In this document: positions 55,435 to 63,913 of the stretch, piece after piece
How the letters are laid out: each line of letters starts with the position of its first letter
How positions within the stretch are numbered: position 1 is the stretch's first letter
NCBI RefSeq assembly: GCF_003072125.1
Contig: NZ_QCYH01000005.1
Location: 124,001-188,000 of the forward strand
DNA from: Pelagivirga sediminicola
GTDB lineage: Bacteria; Pseudomonadota; Alphaproteobacteria; Rhodobacterales; Rhodobacteraceae
Reading direction: 5' to 3'
Length of the DNA stretch: 64,000 nucleotides
Notes under the pieces: generated by a model
What the model was told of the DNA's origin: nothing
What the model saw: the letters and a program-made list of their open reading frames with translations, nothing else
The model's database searches: none
Made by a program: the position numbers and the translations under genes

Positions 55435-56926
55435 TCCGATAGCTGGCGGCCTCGGCCACGTGGGGGCGGCGTACCTCGGGCGATCCGTCCAGATCGGCGA
55501 TGGTGCGCGCGACGCGCAGCACCCTGTGATAGCCGCGCGCCGACAGACCGAACCGTTCGGCCATGCGCGTCAGAAGGGCGCGCCCTTCGGCGTCCGGTGT
55601 CGCGACCGCATCCAGCGCGCCGCCTTCGGCGTCCGAGTTCAGCCGCATGCCGTCCATCCCCTCGAAGCGGGCGGACTGCACCGCCTGCGCGGCCGCAACG
55701 CGCGCTGCCACGTCGGCCGAGCTGTCGCCCGATGGTGGCAGGTCGAGATCGGCAAAGCTCACCGGCGGCACTTCGACGCGCAGATCGAACCGGTCCATCA
55801 GCGGCCCGCTGATGCGGCCCAGATAATCCTCGCCGCAGACCGGCGCGCGGCCGCAGGCGCGGGATGGCTCGCTGAGATAGCCGCATTTGCAAGGGTTGGC
55901 GGCGGCGATCAGCATGAAACGGCTGGGATAGGTCACATGCGCGTTGGCGCGGGCGATCATCACCTCGCCCGTCTCGATCGGCTGGCGCAGGGTTTCCAGA
56001 ACGGTGCGCGAGAATTCGGGAAATTCGTCCATGAACAGCACGCCGTTATGCGCAAGGCTGATCTCGCCGGGCGAGGCGCGGCGCCCGCCGCCGACGATGG
56101 CGGCCATCGACGCAGTGTGATGCGGCTCGCGAAAGGGACGGGTGCGGCTGATGCCGCCCTCATCCAGCAACCCGGCGAGCGAGTGGATCATGGATGTCTC
56201 AAGCGCCTCGCGCGCGCTGAGCGGCGGCAGGATGCCCGGCAGGCGCGCGGCCAGCATGGATTTGCCTGACCCTGGCGTGCCGATCAACATCAGGTGGTGC
56301 CGACCTGCGGCGGCGATTTCCAGCGCGCGTTTTGCGCGTTCCTGCCCCTTCACGTCGCGCAGATCGCGGCCGAGCGCTGGCGGCGTCACCTCGCCGGGCT
56401 GCGCCGGGGGCAGGGGCGATTGGCCGGTATAGTGGCGCACCACGTCGGCCAGCGTCGCCGCGCCGATGACATGCGCCGCGCCGACCCAGGCCGCCTCGGC
56501 CCCCGATGCCTTGGGGCATAGCAGCGTCCGGTCCTCCTCGGCCGCGGCCATGGCGGCGGGCAGGGCGCCGATCACCGGCATGATGGTGCCGTCGAGCGAC
56601 AGCTCGCCGAGCGATGTCGTGCCCTCGATCGCGTCCTTGGGGATGATTTCCAGCGCCGCCAACAGCGCCAATGCGATGGGCAGGTCGAAATGGCTGCCCT
56701 CCTTGGGCAGGTCGGCAGGGCTGAGATTGACCGTGATGCGTTTGCTGGGCAGCGCGATGGCCATCGAGGTCAGCGCGGTGCGCACGCGGTCGCGCGCCTC
56801 GCTGACGGCCTTGTCGGGAAGGCCGACCAGCGAAAAGGCCGGCACGCCGGGCGTGACGGCGCATTGCACCTCGACATGGCGGGCCTCTACCCCCTCGAAG
56901 GCGACCGTATAGGCGCGCGCAATCAT
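55412..56926 (-). CDS. comM: ComM/YifB family AAA+ ATPase (Mg-chelatase-like)
   Basis: A 504-residue hexameric helicase-type ATPase. ComM in naturally competent bacteria promotes branch migration during integration of incoming DNA. Seen: an N-terminal Lon-like domain (VEVQCAVTPGVPAFSLVGLPDKAVSEARDRVR, two parts), Walker A GTPGSGKSMLAARLPGILPP (about 216-235), Walker B VLFMDEFPEF, FMLIAAANPCKCGYL with the zinc-type cysteines, and DRFDLRVEVP. A CtrA-like box lies 44 bases upstream of the start. The 3' end overlaps the hydrolase gene. Confidence 0.93.
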   Translation of the reverse strand: MIARAYTVAFEGVEARHVEVQCAVTPGVPAFSLVGLPDKAVSEARDRVRTALTSMAIALPSKRITVNLSPADLPKEGSHFDLPIALALLAALEIIPKDAIEGTTSLGELSLDGTIMPVIGALPAAMAAAEEDRTLLCPKASGAEAAWVGAAHVIGAATLADVVRHYTGQSPLPPAQPGEVTPPALGRDLRDVKGQERAKRALEIAAAGRHHLMLIGTPGSGKSMLAARLPGILPPLSAREALETSMIHSLAGLLDEGGISRTRPFREPHHTASMAAIVGGGRRASPGEISLAHNGVLFMDEFPEFSRTVLETLRQPIETGEVMIARANAHVTYPSRFMLIAAANPCKCGYLSEPSRACGRAPVCGEDYLGRISGPLMDRFDLRVEVPPVSFADLDLPPSGDSSADVAARVAAAQAVQSARFEGMDGMRLNSDAEGGALDAVATPDAEGRALLTRMAERFGLSARGYHRVLRVARTIADLDGSPEVRRPHVAEAASYRITSAKET

Positions 56927-56969
56927 GTCCTGCCCCTCTGGCTTTTGGTTAACGTTACCGCGGCAGAGA

Positions 56970-56984
56970 TTTAGGAATGGTTAA
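56970..56984 (-). promoter_or_regulatory. CtrA-like box upstream of comM
   Basis: On the minus strand, TTAA-CCATTCC-TAAA, one base off the TTAA-N7-TTAA CtrA consensus. A second GTTAACC half-site lies nearer the gene at 56947-56953. Confidence 0.4.
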
Positions 56985-57008
56985 CGCAGATGCGGGAATT
57001 TGAGCATG

Positions 57009-57581
57009 TCAGGGCAGATGGTTGATGCCGTCCGCCTGCCAGCGCGCGCCGTCATGGCGCAGCGTGGTGACCGACAGATTGTCGATGCGGTGGCCGAACG
57101 CCTGATAGGCGGTGATCCCCAGCGCTGTCTGCAGCTGCGTCAGGATCGCCCCCATATGCGCCACGGCAATGATGTCGCGTCCCGGATGGGCCGCGCGCAG
57201 CATGGCGACAGCGGCGGTCACGCGCGCTTTGGCGGCGTTCCAGCTCTCACCGCCCGGCGCGGTCAGATCGCCGGGCGTGTCCCAGAAGGCGCGCAGGCGT
57301 TCACGCTCGGGGGCCGTGTCGAAACTTGCCATCTCCCACGCGCCGAAATTGATCTCGCGCAGGCCGGGATTGTCGGGCAGGCGCAGGCGCGCGCCCTGTA
57401 TCGCGGTGGCCGTGTCATGGGCGCGGATCAGATCGGAGGAAACAACCAGCGCATCCTGCGGCAGGTGTGCAGACAGGCGCGCCAGTTGCGCGGTATCGCT
57501 CAGATCCGCGGGCAGATCGGTCCAGCCAACCATGGCCTGCGCATGCGTGGGGCCGTGCCGGACCCAGAAAAAGCGGCTCAC
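57009..57581 (-). CDS. Histidine phosphatase family protein (alpha-ribazole phosphatase-like)
   Basis: A 190-residue branch 1 histidine phosphatase: the phospho-acceptor motif FFWVRHGPTHAQAMVGWTD (His9 of RHG), the second Arg in SSDLIRAHDTA, the acid residue in REINFGAWE and the second catalytic His in IIAVAHMGAIL. Its start overlaps the stop of the CobU/CobP gene by four bases. This context suggests CobC-type removal of phosphate from alpha-ribazole 5'-phosphate or adenosylcobalamin phosphate in B12 assembly, although the family is functionally broad. Confidence 0.8.
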   Translation of the reverse strand: MSRFFWVRHGPTHAQAMVGWTDLPADLSDTAQLARLSAHLPQDALVVSSDLIRAHDTATAIQGARLRLPDNPGLREINFGAWEMASFDTAPERERLRAFWDTPGDLTAPGGESWNAAKARVTAAVAMLRAAHPGRDIIAVAHMGAILTQLQTALGITAYQAFGHRIDNLSVTTLRHDGARWQADGINHLP

Positions 57582-58102
57582 GGCAGCGCGCCTTTCAGCA
57601 CGGATGGCAGACCGGCAGTAATGAGAACGACCAGACCGGCGCGCGCGGCCAGCCGTTGGTTCAGGCCGCCTTGGGCGCGCTGGAACCGGCGGGCCAATGC
57701 GTTATCCGGCACCACCGACAGCCCGACCTCGTTGCTGACCGCCACGACCGGCGCCGCGCAGGCATCGAGCGCCTGCAAAAGCGCCGCCTCGGCCTCTGCC
57801 AGATCGCTGCCCGCAAGCATGTGATTGCTCAGCCACAAGGTCGCGCAGTCCAGCAAGATCGCCTGATCCGCCTGCGCGGCGCCCAGCGCCGGGGCGGGGT
57901 CCAGCGGCGCCTCGATCGTGGTCCACCCGTCTTTGCTGCGCGCCGCGCGGTGCTGCGCGATCTGCGCGCGCATCTCGTCATCATATGCCTCGGCGGTGGC
58001 CAGATAGAGACGCCGCGTGCTGGCGCGCCGCACCAGCCCCTCCGCATAGGCCGACTTGCCCGAGGCCGCGCCCCCTAGCACCAAAGTCAGGCTTGGCAAC
58101 AT
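57578..58102 (-). CDS. cobU: Adenosylcobinamide kinase / adenosylcobinamide-phosphate guanylyltransferase
   Basis: Bifunctional nucleotide-loop enzyme of cobalamin lower-ligand assembly (CobU, called CobP in Pseudomonas nomenclature). The 174-residue protein has the Walker A motif VLGGAASGKSAYAEGLV (about 8-24), LYLATAEAYDDEMRAQIAQHRAAR with the guanylylated-His region, and AILLDCATLWLSNHM as Walker B. GLSVVPDNALARRFQ is the typical C-terminal CobU segment. Ecm and probably other enzymes here need B12. I see no cobalamin riboswitch in the 106-base gap to rpoH. Confidence 0.93.
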   Translation of the reverse strand: MLPSLTLVLGGAASGKSAYAEGLVRRASTRRLYLATAEAYDDEMRAQIAQHRAARSKDGWTTIEAPLDPAPALGAAQADQAILLDCATLWLSNHMLAGSDLAEAEAALLQALDACAAPVVAVSNEVGLSVVPDNALARRFQRAQGGLNQRLAARAGLVVLITAGLPSVLKGALP

Positions 58103-58120
58103 TAAAACTGAACCCTTTAT

Positions 58121-58148
58121 TGATCCGAAGCGTTACTTCTCCCGTAAC
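58121..58148 (+). promoter_or_regulatory. RpoE (ECF11-type) promoter of rpoH
   Basis: TGATCC (58121-58126) and TAAC (58145-58148) separated by exactly 18 bases. As I recall, Rhodobacter sphaeroides RpoE promoters follow TGATC-N18-TAA and include rpoHII, which is induced by singlet oxygen. Confidence 0.62.
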
Positions 58149-58208
58149 ACCTAGCGAAACACTGAGGAAGAGCGCGCCGCCTGACGCTCGCAAACCGGGG
58201 GAAGAACG

Positions 58209-59087
58209 ATGGCTCTGGATATGCAACAATCAAGCTCGATGTCCCGCAAGGCCATGAAGGCCGAGTTGCTGGATGCCGAGACCGAGCTGAAGCTGGCATA
58301 TGCGTGGCGCGATGATCGCGACGAAGAGGCGCTTCACCGTCTGATCAACGCATATATGCGCCTCGCGATTTCCATGGCATCCAAGTTTCGCAGATACGGC
58401 GCGCCGATGAACGACCTCATTCAGGAGGCTGGGCTGGGCCTGATGAAGGCCGCCGAAAAGTTCGATCCCGATCGCGGTGTGCGGTTTTCGACCTATGCGG
58501 TCTGGTGGATCAAGGCCAGCGTTCAGGATTACGTGATGCGCAACTGGTCCATGGTGCGCACCGGCTCCACATCCTCGCAAAAGTCGTTGTTTTTCAACAT
58601 GCGCCGCGTGCAGGCCCGGCTGGAGCGTGAGGCGATGGCGCAGGGCGCCGAACTGGATGGCTATCAGCTGCGCGAGATGATTGCGCAAGAGGTCGGCGTG
58701 CCGCTGCGCGACGTCGAAATGATGCAGGGCCGTCTTTCGGGGTCGGACTTTTCGCTCAACGCGACGCAAAGCTCCGAGGATGAAGGGCGCGAATGGATCG
58801 ACGCGCTGGAGGATGACGCACCTCGCGGCGATCAGCTGGTCGAGGTCGATCACGACATGGAGGCGCTGCGCAGATGGCTGGTTGCCGCCATGGAGCAGTT
58901 GAACGAGCGCGAGCGGTTCATCGTGCGCGAGCGCAAGCTGCGCGACGAGCCGCGCACGCTTGAAAGCCTCGGCACCGAGCTGAACCTGTCCAAGGAGCGC
59001 GTGCGCCAGTTGGAAGCGGCCGCGTTCCTGAAGATGCGCAAGTCGCTGGAGGCCAACGGCGCCGAGGTTCAGAGCCTTCTGGCCTAG
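58209..59087 (+). CDS. rpoH: RNA polymerase sigma factor RpoH (probably the RpoHII type)
   Basis: A 292-residue sigma-70 family factor. Region 2 is RLAISMASKFRRYGAPMNDLIQEAGLGLMKA (two parts) and the -10-recognition helix FSTYAVWWIKASVQDYVM. The RpoH box appears as SQKSLFFNMRR (about 123-133), and region 4 ends with NLSKERVRQLEAAAFLKMRK. The box differs from the Q(R/K)KLFFNLR of RpoHI by an inserted Ser, as in RpoHII proteins. The ECF-type promoter upstream also fits RpoHII, the heat/singlet-oxygen sigma factor. The start has GGGGGAAGAACG before it. Confidence 0.92.
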   Translation: MALDMQQSSSMSRKAMKAELLDAETELKLAYAWRDDRDEEALHRLINAYMRLAISMASKFRRYGAPMNDLIQEAGLGLMKAAEKFDPDRGVRFSTYAVWWIKASVQDYVMRNWSMVRTGSTSSQKSLFFNMRRVQARLEREAMAQGAELDGYQLREMIAQEVGVPLRDVEMMQGRLSGSDFSLNATQSSEDEGREWIDALEDDAPRGDQLVEVDHDMEALRRWLVAAMEQLNERERFIVRERKLRDEPRTLESLGTELNLSKERVRQLEAAAFLKMRKSLEANGAEVQSLLA

Positions 59088-59099
59088 TCGCTCACGGTC

Positions 59100-59128
59100 T
59101 TGTCACGGGCGGGGTGCGCACCTAGTGT
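59100..59128 (+). promoter_or_regulatory. Sigma-70 type promoter of coaBC
   Basis: TTGTCA (59100-59105) and TAGTGT (59123-59128) with a 17-base spacer, 28 bases before the coaBC ATG. Confidence 0.6.
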
Positions 59129-59156
59129 TCGCAACACCTGACACCCGGAGGGCCGG

Positions 59157-60359
59157 ATGCTGACCTCGAAGCGTATCTTGCTGATCATCGGCGGCGGCAT
59201 TGCCGCCTTCAAGGCGCTGGATCTGATCCGGCGCCTTCGCGAGCGCGGCGTCTCGGTCACGCCGGTCCTGACCCGCGCCGGGGCGCAGTTCGTGACGCCC
59301 CTGTCGGTCTCCGCACTCGCCGGTCAAAAGCTGTTCAGCGATCTGTTCGACCTCACCGATGAGGCCGAAATGGGCCATATCGAGCTGAGCCGCAGCGCCG
59401 ATCTGATCGTTGTCGCGCCCGCGACCGCCGATCTCATGGCGCGGATGGCGCAGGGGCGGGCGGACGATCTGGCCTCGACGCTGCTGCTGGCGACCGACAC
59501 GCCCGTTCTGATCGCGCCCGCGATGAACGTGCGCATGTGGCAGCACGCGGCGACGCAGCGCAATATTGCCACCCTGCGCGGCGATGGCATCCGGTTCGTC
59601 GGCCCGAATGATGGCGACATGGCCTGCGGCGAACACGGGCCGGGCCGCATGGCCGAACCGTTAGAGATTGTCGCGGCCGTTCAATCCGCGCTGGCGGACG
59701 GCCCGCTGAAAGGGCGGCGCATCCTTGTCACCTCCGGCCCGACCCACGAGCCGATTGATCCGGTGCGCTACATCGCCAACCGCTCGTCCGGCGCGCAAGG
59801 CACCGCGATCGCCCGCGCGCTGGCGGCGTTTGGCGCCGAGGTGGTTTTCGTCACCGGACCCGCCGACATGCCTGCGCCGGGCGGCGTTGAAGTGCAACGG
59901 GTGGAGACGGCGCAGCAAATGCTGGCTGCGTGCGAGACCGCGCTGCCGGTGGATGCGGCTGTCTGCGCCGCGGCTGTGGCGGATTGGCGGGTGGCCTCTG
60001 CGTCACCGTCGAAGATGAAAAAGACCGCGGGCGGGCTGCCGCAACTGGAATTCGCCGAAAATCCCGACATCCTCGCCGCATTGTCTCAGCGGGCGGAGAA
60101 CCGGCCCGGTCTGGTGATCGGGTTCGCCGCCGAAACCGACGATCTGGAGGCCAATGCCGCGGCCAAGCTGAAACGCAAGGGCTGCGACTGGATCGTGGCC
60201 AACGATGTGAGCGAGGCGATGGGGATCATGGGCGGGACCGAGAATGCCGTTACGCTGATAACACAGTCCGGCACGGAACGCTGGCCGCGCATGTCGAAGT
60301 ACCGCGTCGCGGCGCGTCTGGCCGGGAAAATCGCGGACGTACTGACGGGCTCTGACTGA
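59157..60359 (+). CDS. coaBC: Phosphopantothenoylcysteine decarboxylase/synthetase
   Basis: Bifunctional CoA-synthesis enzyme. The CoaC half (about 1-180) is an FMN flavoprotein with LIIGGGIAAFKALDLIRRLRERG, the substrate-binding PAMNVRMW and the catalytic-Cys flap MACGEHGPGRMAEP. The CoaB half (about 185-395) has VTSGPTHEPIDPVRYIANRSSG and the dimerisation/catalytic KMKKTAGGLPQLEFAENPDIL with the lysines expected for CTP-dependent ligation. At 400 residues the length is typical. A GGAGGG site precedes the ATG. Confidence 0.97.
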   Translation: MLTSKRILLIIGGGIAAFKALDLIRRLRERGVSVTPVLTRAGAQFVTPLSVSALAGQKLFSDLFDLTDEAEMGHIELSRSADLIVVAPATADLMARMAQGRADDLASTLLLATDTPVLIAPAMNVRMWQHAATQRNIATLRGDGIRFVGPNDGDMACGEHGPGRMAEPLEIVAAVQSALADGPLKGRRILVTSGPTHEPIDPVRYIANRSSGAQGTAIARALAAFGAEVVFVTGPADMPAPGGVEVQRVETAQQMLAACETALPVDAAVCAAAVADWRVASASPSKMKKTAGGLPQLEFAENPDILAALSQRAENRPGLVIGFAAETDDLEANAAAKLKRKGCDWIVANDVSEAMGIMGGTENAVTLITQSGTERWPRMSKYRVAARLAGKIADVLTGSD

Positions 60360-60480
60360 GATCGTGATGCGATATGGGCACGAGGGATGACGCCGCGTCA
60401 TGGCGTGGCGCAATATTTCTTGCGCGGTGCCATGGTTTGCGCCAAAAGAAGCGGCGCAGTGCCCCAGGACGGTCGAAATA

Positions 60481-60762
60481 ATGCAGAAAGCTTCCGAAAG
60501 GTCGCCTAAATCCTACGGGGTGGCGGTCACGTTATGCGGGGTTTTCGGAGTGCTGGGGCTGCACCATTTCTATCTTGAGGACTGGTTGCATGGATTGGCG
60601 GATGTCGCGCTTGTCGTCATGGCGATCGGATTTGCCGTTCAGGGATATCCGGGATTGGCGCTGTTGACGGTTCTTCTGGATGCCGTCCATACGATCATAA
60701 TCTTCTACTACCTGATCATCGAGAAGTGGCGCGATGGCCAGGGGCGGCCCGTGACGCTTTAG
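60481..60762 (+). CDS. TM2-like small membrane protein
   Basis: A 93-residue membrane protein with segments at about 12-30 and 35-55 plus a third hydrophobic stretch at 57-80. The first two carry a TM2-like pattern GVFGVLGLHHFYLEDWLHGL, in which FGxxGxHxFYL is the family signature. TM2 proteins are small membrane adaptors of unknown role. The ATG at 60481 was chosen because the upstream open frame is low-quality and carries no hydrophobic segment. A second TM2 protein follows 56 bases later. Confidence 0.7.
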   Translation: MQKASERSPKSYGVAVTLCGVFGVLGLHHFYLEDWLHGLADVALVVMAIGFAVQGYPGLALLTVLLDAVHTIIIFYYLIIEKWRDGQGRPVTL

Positions 60763-60818
60763 TCCGCGGCCGCCACAAACAGGCGCCAGTGGGGCGCCCC
60801 ATTCATAGGGACATTGAA

Positions 60819-61052
60819 ATGACAGATTCCACCCTCGTTCAGCCGGTCAGCGACAAGAAGTTCGTGCCGGCGGTATTGCTCTGCTTCTTCCTCGGCGGGC
60901 TTGGCGTTCACCGGTTTTACCTGGGCAAGATCGGCACGGGCATCCTGATGCTGCTGACGCTGGGCGGCCTCGGCATCTGGACGATCATCGATTTCGTCCG
61001 CCTGATCGTCGGCTCGCTCAAGGACAAGAACGGTCTGCCGCTGCAGCACTGA
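60819..61052 (+). CDS. TM2 domain protein
   Basis: A 77-residue protein with a clear TM2 domain: FVPAVLLCFFLGGLGVHRFYLGKIGTGILMLLTLGGLGIWTIIDFVRLI (in blocks, about 16-64), containing the GxxGxHRFYLG signature and the second-helix WxxIDxxR/L motif. It is expected to span the inner membrane twice. It is paralogous to the preceding gene, which is longer and less canonical. A weak ribosome site precedes the ATG. A GC-rich hairpin follows. Confidence 0.85.
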   Translation: MTDSTLVQPVSDKKFVPAVLLCFFLGGLGVHRFYLGKIGTGILMLLTLGGLGIWTIIDFVRLIVGSLKDKNGLPLQH

Positions 61053-61062
61053 ACCGGTTTTG

Positions 61063-61088
61063 CCGCGCCCGCCGGGACGTGGGCGCGG
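61063..61088 (+). terminator. GC-rich hairpin after the TM2 genes
   Basis: CCGCGCCC / GGGCGCGG stem with a ten-base loop, 10 bases after the stop; only a weak T stretch follows. A likely, not certain, terminator before the sdh regulatory region. Confidence 0.45.
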
Positions 61089-61152
61089 CGAGACGCCTTT
61101 GCCGACTCGGGCGGGCGCGCCGCAGGGCAGCCACGCGCCTCACGGCATGATA

Positions 61153-61186
61153 TTTGTGATCACACGCCATAATGTGTGATCACAAA
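61153..61186. promoter_or_regulatory. Double TGTGATCACA operator upstream of sdhC
   Basis: Two perfect 10-base palindromes TGTGATCACA at 61155-61164 and 61175-61184, centres 20 bases apart. Together they form a perfect 13-base inverted repeat (TTTGTGATCACAC / GTGTGATCACAAA) around an eight-base spacer. The position, 140 bases upstream of sdhC, and the sequence suit a GntR-family activator such as AkgR. The rest of the 274-base gap holds no gene that I can support. Confidence 0.75.
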
Positions 61187-61326
61187 ACGCGATTCTGACC
61201 TGCATGTATGCCATTTTAGGTGGTTTTGGGCTGGGCAAGCGCGCCAAGACGGCTAGAACATCATTCAAGTGATTGCATCGGCGCACTTGGCGACCGGCGC
61301 AAGTGGCAAGCAAAGGATCAATCGGA

Positions 61327-61710
61327 ATGGCTGATGTGAACCGGGGCGATCGCCCGCTTTCACCGCATATTTCAATCTATCGCCCGCAGATGACGTCCAT
61401 TAGCTCGATCCTGACACGGATCACCGGCAATGCGCTGATCGTTTCGGTGCTGTTGATGGTCTGGTGGCTTCTGGCGGCGGCGACCGGACCGGAATATTTC
61501 GATACCGCAAATGCCGTGCTCACGTCATGGTTCGGCGATCTGGTGCTGACGCTCTCGCTTTGGGCGATCTGGTATCACTACCTGGCGGGGCTGCGGCACC
61601 TGATCTGGGACACGGGCCGCGCGCTGGACATCAAGTCTGCCGAGACGCTGGGCTGGGTCTGCGTGATCGGTTCGGTCGTGCTGACCGTTCTGACCATCAT
61701 CATCATCTGA
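61327..61710 (+). CDS. sdhC: Succinate dehydrogenase cytochrome b556 subunit
   Basis: Membrane anchor of complex II binding haem b and ubiquinone. The 127-residue protein begins with the SdhC signature RPLSPHISIYRPQMTSISSILTRITG (two parts, quinone-site Ser/Arg region). It has three helices and the haem-ligand-type segment WYHYLAGLRHLIWDTG (about 82-97). An AAAGGA ribosome site lies before the ATG. The gene heads the sdhCDA(B) operon behind the double operator. Confidence 0.96.
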   Translation: MADVNRGDRPLSPHISIYRPQMTSISSILTRITGNALIVSVLLMVWWLLAAATGPEYFDTANAVLTSWFGDLVLTLSLWAIWYHYLAGLRHLIWDTGRALDIKSAETLGWVCVIGSVVLTVLTIIII

Positions 61711-61723
61711 GGAAGGGCAAATC

Positions 61724-62095
61724 ATGCGTTATCTGACCGCCCGCAAGCGCGCGATTGGCAAGGGCGCCGCACATTCCGGCACCGAGCATCACTGGTACAT
61801 GATTGTCAGCGCCGTTGGCCTTGCGCTGATCGTGCCGACATTCCTCTATATCTTCGGGTCCACACTGGGCGGCACCCGCGAGGAGGTGATCGCCACGCTC
61901 GGCCATCCGGCCGTGGCCATCCTGTTCGGCCTCGTGCTGTTCGTCGGGCTGGAGCATTTCCGCAAGGGCGCGCGGACCATGATCGAGGATTATTCCGACG
62001 GCCTCACCCGCAAGGTGCTGATCATTTCGGTGACGGTGCTGTCCTACGGGTTGACGGCGACCGGGCTTTTTGCCGTTGCCAAAATCGCGATTTGA
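61724..62095 (+). CDS. sdhD: Succinate dehydrogenase membrane anchor subunit
   Basis: Second membrane anchor, 123 residues with three helices (about 25-46, 63-82, 98-119). The N-terminal TARKRAIGKGAAHSGTEHHW and the LEHFRKGARTMIEDY segment after the second helix are typical of alphaproteobacterial SdhD; conserved histidines are candidates for the axial haem ligand. It follows sdhC by 13 bases and precedes sdhA by 12. Confidence 0.95.
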   Translation: MRYLTARKRAIGKGAAHSGTEHHWYMIVSAVGLALIVPTFLYIFGSTLGGTREEVIATLGHPAVAILFGLVLFVGLEHFRKGARTMIEDYSDGLTRKVLIISVTVLSYGLTATGLFAVAKIAI

Positions 62096-62107
62096 GGAAC
62101 TGACCCA

Positions 62108-63913
62108 ATGGCCAAATACGAATACGAGACGCATGATTACGACGTCGTGGTTGTGGGCGCCGGCGGCGCCGGCCTGCGCGCGACGCTTGGCATGGCCGAG
62201 CAGGGGCTGCGCACCGCCTGCGTGACCAAGGTGTTCCCGACCCGCTCGCACACGGTTGCCGCGCAAGGCGGCATTGCCGCGTCGCTGTCGAACATGGGCC
62301 CCGATCACTGGCAGTGGCATATGTATGACACGGTCAAGGGGTCCGATTGGCTGGGCGATACAGACGCGATGGAGTATCTGGCCCGCGAGGCGCCCAAGGC
62401 GGTGTATGAGCTGGAGCATTACGGCGTCCCGTTCAGCCGCACCGAAGAGGGCAAGATCTATCAGCGCCCCTTTGGCGGCCACACCACCGAATTCGGCGAA
62501 GGCCCCGCGGTGCAGCGCACCTGCGCCGCCGCCGACCGCACTGGTCACGCGATTCTGCACACGCTCTATGGTCAGAGCCTGAAGCAGAAGGCCGAGTTCT
62601 ATATCGAGTATTTCGCCATCGACCTGCTGATGTCCGACGATGGTGCCTGCACCGGCGTCGTCTGTTGGAAGCTGGACGACGGCACGATGCATGTCTTCAA
62701 CGCCAAGACGGTGGTTCTGGCCACCGGCGGCTATGGCCGCGCCTATTTCTCAGCCACCTCCGCGCATACCTGCACCGGCGATGGCGGCGGCATGGTGGCG
62801 CGGGCGGGCCTGCCGCTTCAGGATATGGAGTTCGTGCAATTCCACCCCACAGGCATCTACGGCGCGGGCTGCCTGATTACCGAGGGCGCGCGCGGCGAGG
62901 GCGGGTATCTGACCAACTCCGAGGGCGAGCGGTTCATGGAGCGCTATGCGCCCCAATACAAGGATCTGGCCCCGCGCGACTATGTCAGCCGCTCGATGAC
63001 GATGGAAATCCGCGAAGGGCGCGGCGTCGGCAAGGACAGCGATCACATACACCTGAACCTGTCGCACCTGCCGCCCGAGGCGCTGCATGTGCGCCTGCCG
63101 GGCATCTCGGAATCCGCCAAGATCTTTGCTGGTGTCGATGTGACCAAAGAGCCGATCCCGGTCATTCCCACCGTGCATTACAACATGGGCGGCATCCCCA
63201 CGAACTACTGGGGCGAGGTGCTGAACCCGACCGCGGACGCGCCCAACGCCGTCGTGCCGGGCCTGATGGCCGTGGGCGAGGCGGGCTGTGCCTCGGTGCA
63301 TGGGGCAAACCGGCTCGGCTCGAACTCGCTGATCGATCTGGTGGTCTTTGGCCGCGCGGCCGCGATCCGCGCGGGCAAGGTAGTGGACCCCGACTCGGCC
63401 GTGCCCGCGACGAACAAGGCGGGCGTCGAAAAGGCGTTCGAGCGTTTCGACAGCATCCGCAACGCCAATGGCGGCACCCCCACCGCCGAGTTGCGCGTCG
63501 AGATGCAAAAGACCATGCAGGCCGATGCCGCCGTGTTCCGCACGTCCAAGACGCTGGCCGAAGGGCTGGAGAAGATGGGCGAAATCGCGGCCAAGCTGGA
63601 CGATCTGCACGTCACCGATCGCAGCCTGGTCTGGAACACCGACCTGATGGAAACGCTGGAGCTGACCAACCTCATGCCCAATGCGATGGCCACCATCGCC
63701 GGGGCCGAGGCGCGCCATGAAAGCCGCGGCGCCCACGCGCACGAGGATTTCGAGAAACGCGATGATGAAAACTGGCGCGTCCATACGATCGCGCGGGTGG
63801 ATGGCCCCAAGGTCGATCTCAGCTATCGCCCCATCGTCGAGACCCCGCTGACGACCGAGGCAGAGGGCGGCATCTCGATGAAGAAGATCGCCCCGAAAGA
63901 GCGGACGTTCTGA
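62108..63913 (+). CDS. sdhA: Succinate dehydrogenase flavoprotein subunit
   Basis: Catalytic subunit oxidising succinate to fumarate, with covalently bound FAD. The 601-residue protein has the Rossmann start [24 protein letters not shown], the FAD-His segment [18 protein letters not shown] (about 47-64), the active-site [26 protein letters not shown] (two parts) and the C-terminal capping domain ending [10 protein letters not shown]. The stop shares one base with the start of a lipoprotein gene that runs off the window. Confidence 0.98.
   Translation: MAKYEYETHDYDVVVVGAGGAGLRATLGMAEQGLRTACVTKVFPTRSHTVAAQGGIAASLSNMGPDHWQWHMYDTVKGSDWLGDTDAMEYLAREAPKAVYELEHYGVPFSRTEEGKIYQRPFGGHTTEFGEGPAVQRTCAAADRTGHAILHTLYGQSLKQKAEFYIEYFAIDLLMSDDGACTGVVCWKLDDGTMHVFNAKTVVLATGGYGRAYFSATSAHTCTGDGGGMVARAGLPLQDMEFVQFHPTGIYGAGCLITEGARGEGGYLTNSEGERFMERYAPQYKDLAPRDYVSRSMTMEIREGRGVGKDSDHIHLNLSHLPPEALHVRLPGISESAKIFAGVDVTKEPIPVIPTVHYNMGGIPTNYWGEVLNPTADAPNAVVPGLMAVGEAGCASVHGANRLGSNSLIDLVVFGRAAAIRAGKVVDPDSAVPATNKAGVEKAFERFDSIRNANGGTPTAELRVEMQKTMQADAAVFRTSKTLAEGLEKMGEIAAKLDDLHVTDRSLVWNTDLMETLELTNLMPNAMATIAGAEARHESRGAHAHEDFEKRDDENWRVHTIARVDGPKVDLSYRPIVETPLTTEAEGGISMKKIAPKERTF

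Noticed and set aside
58103..58208. Cobalamin riboswitch upstream of the cobU gene
   Set aside because: No B12-box (GCCACTG-like) or the expected helices in the 106-base gap, which is explained by the rpoH promoter and leader.
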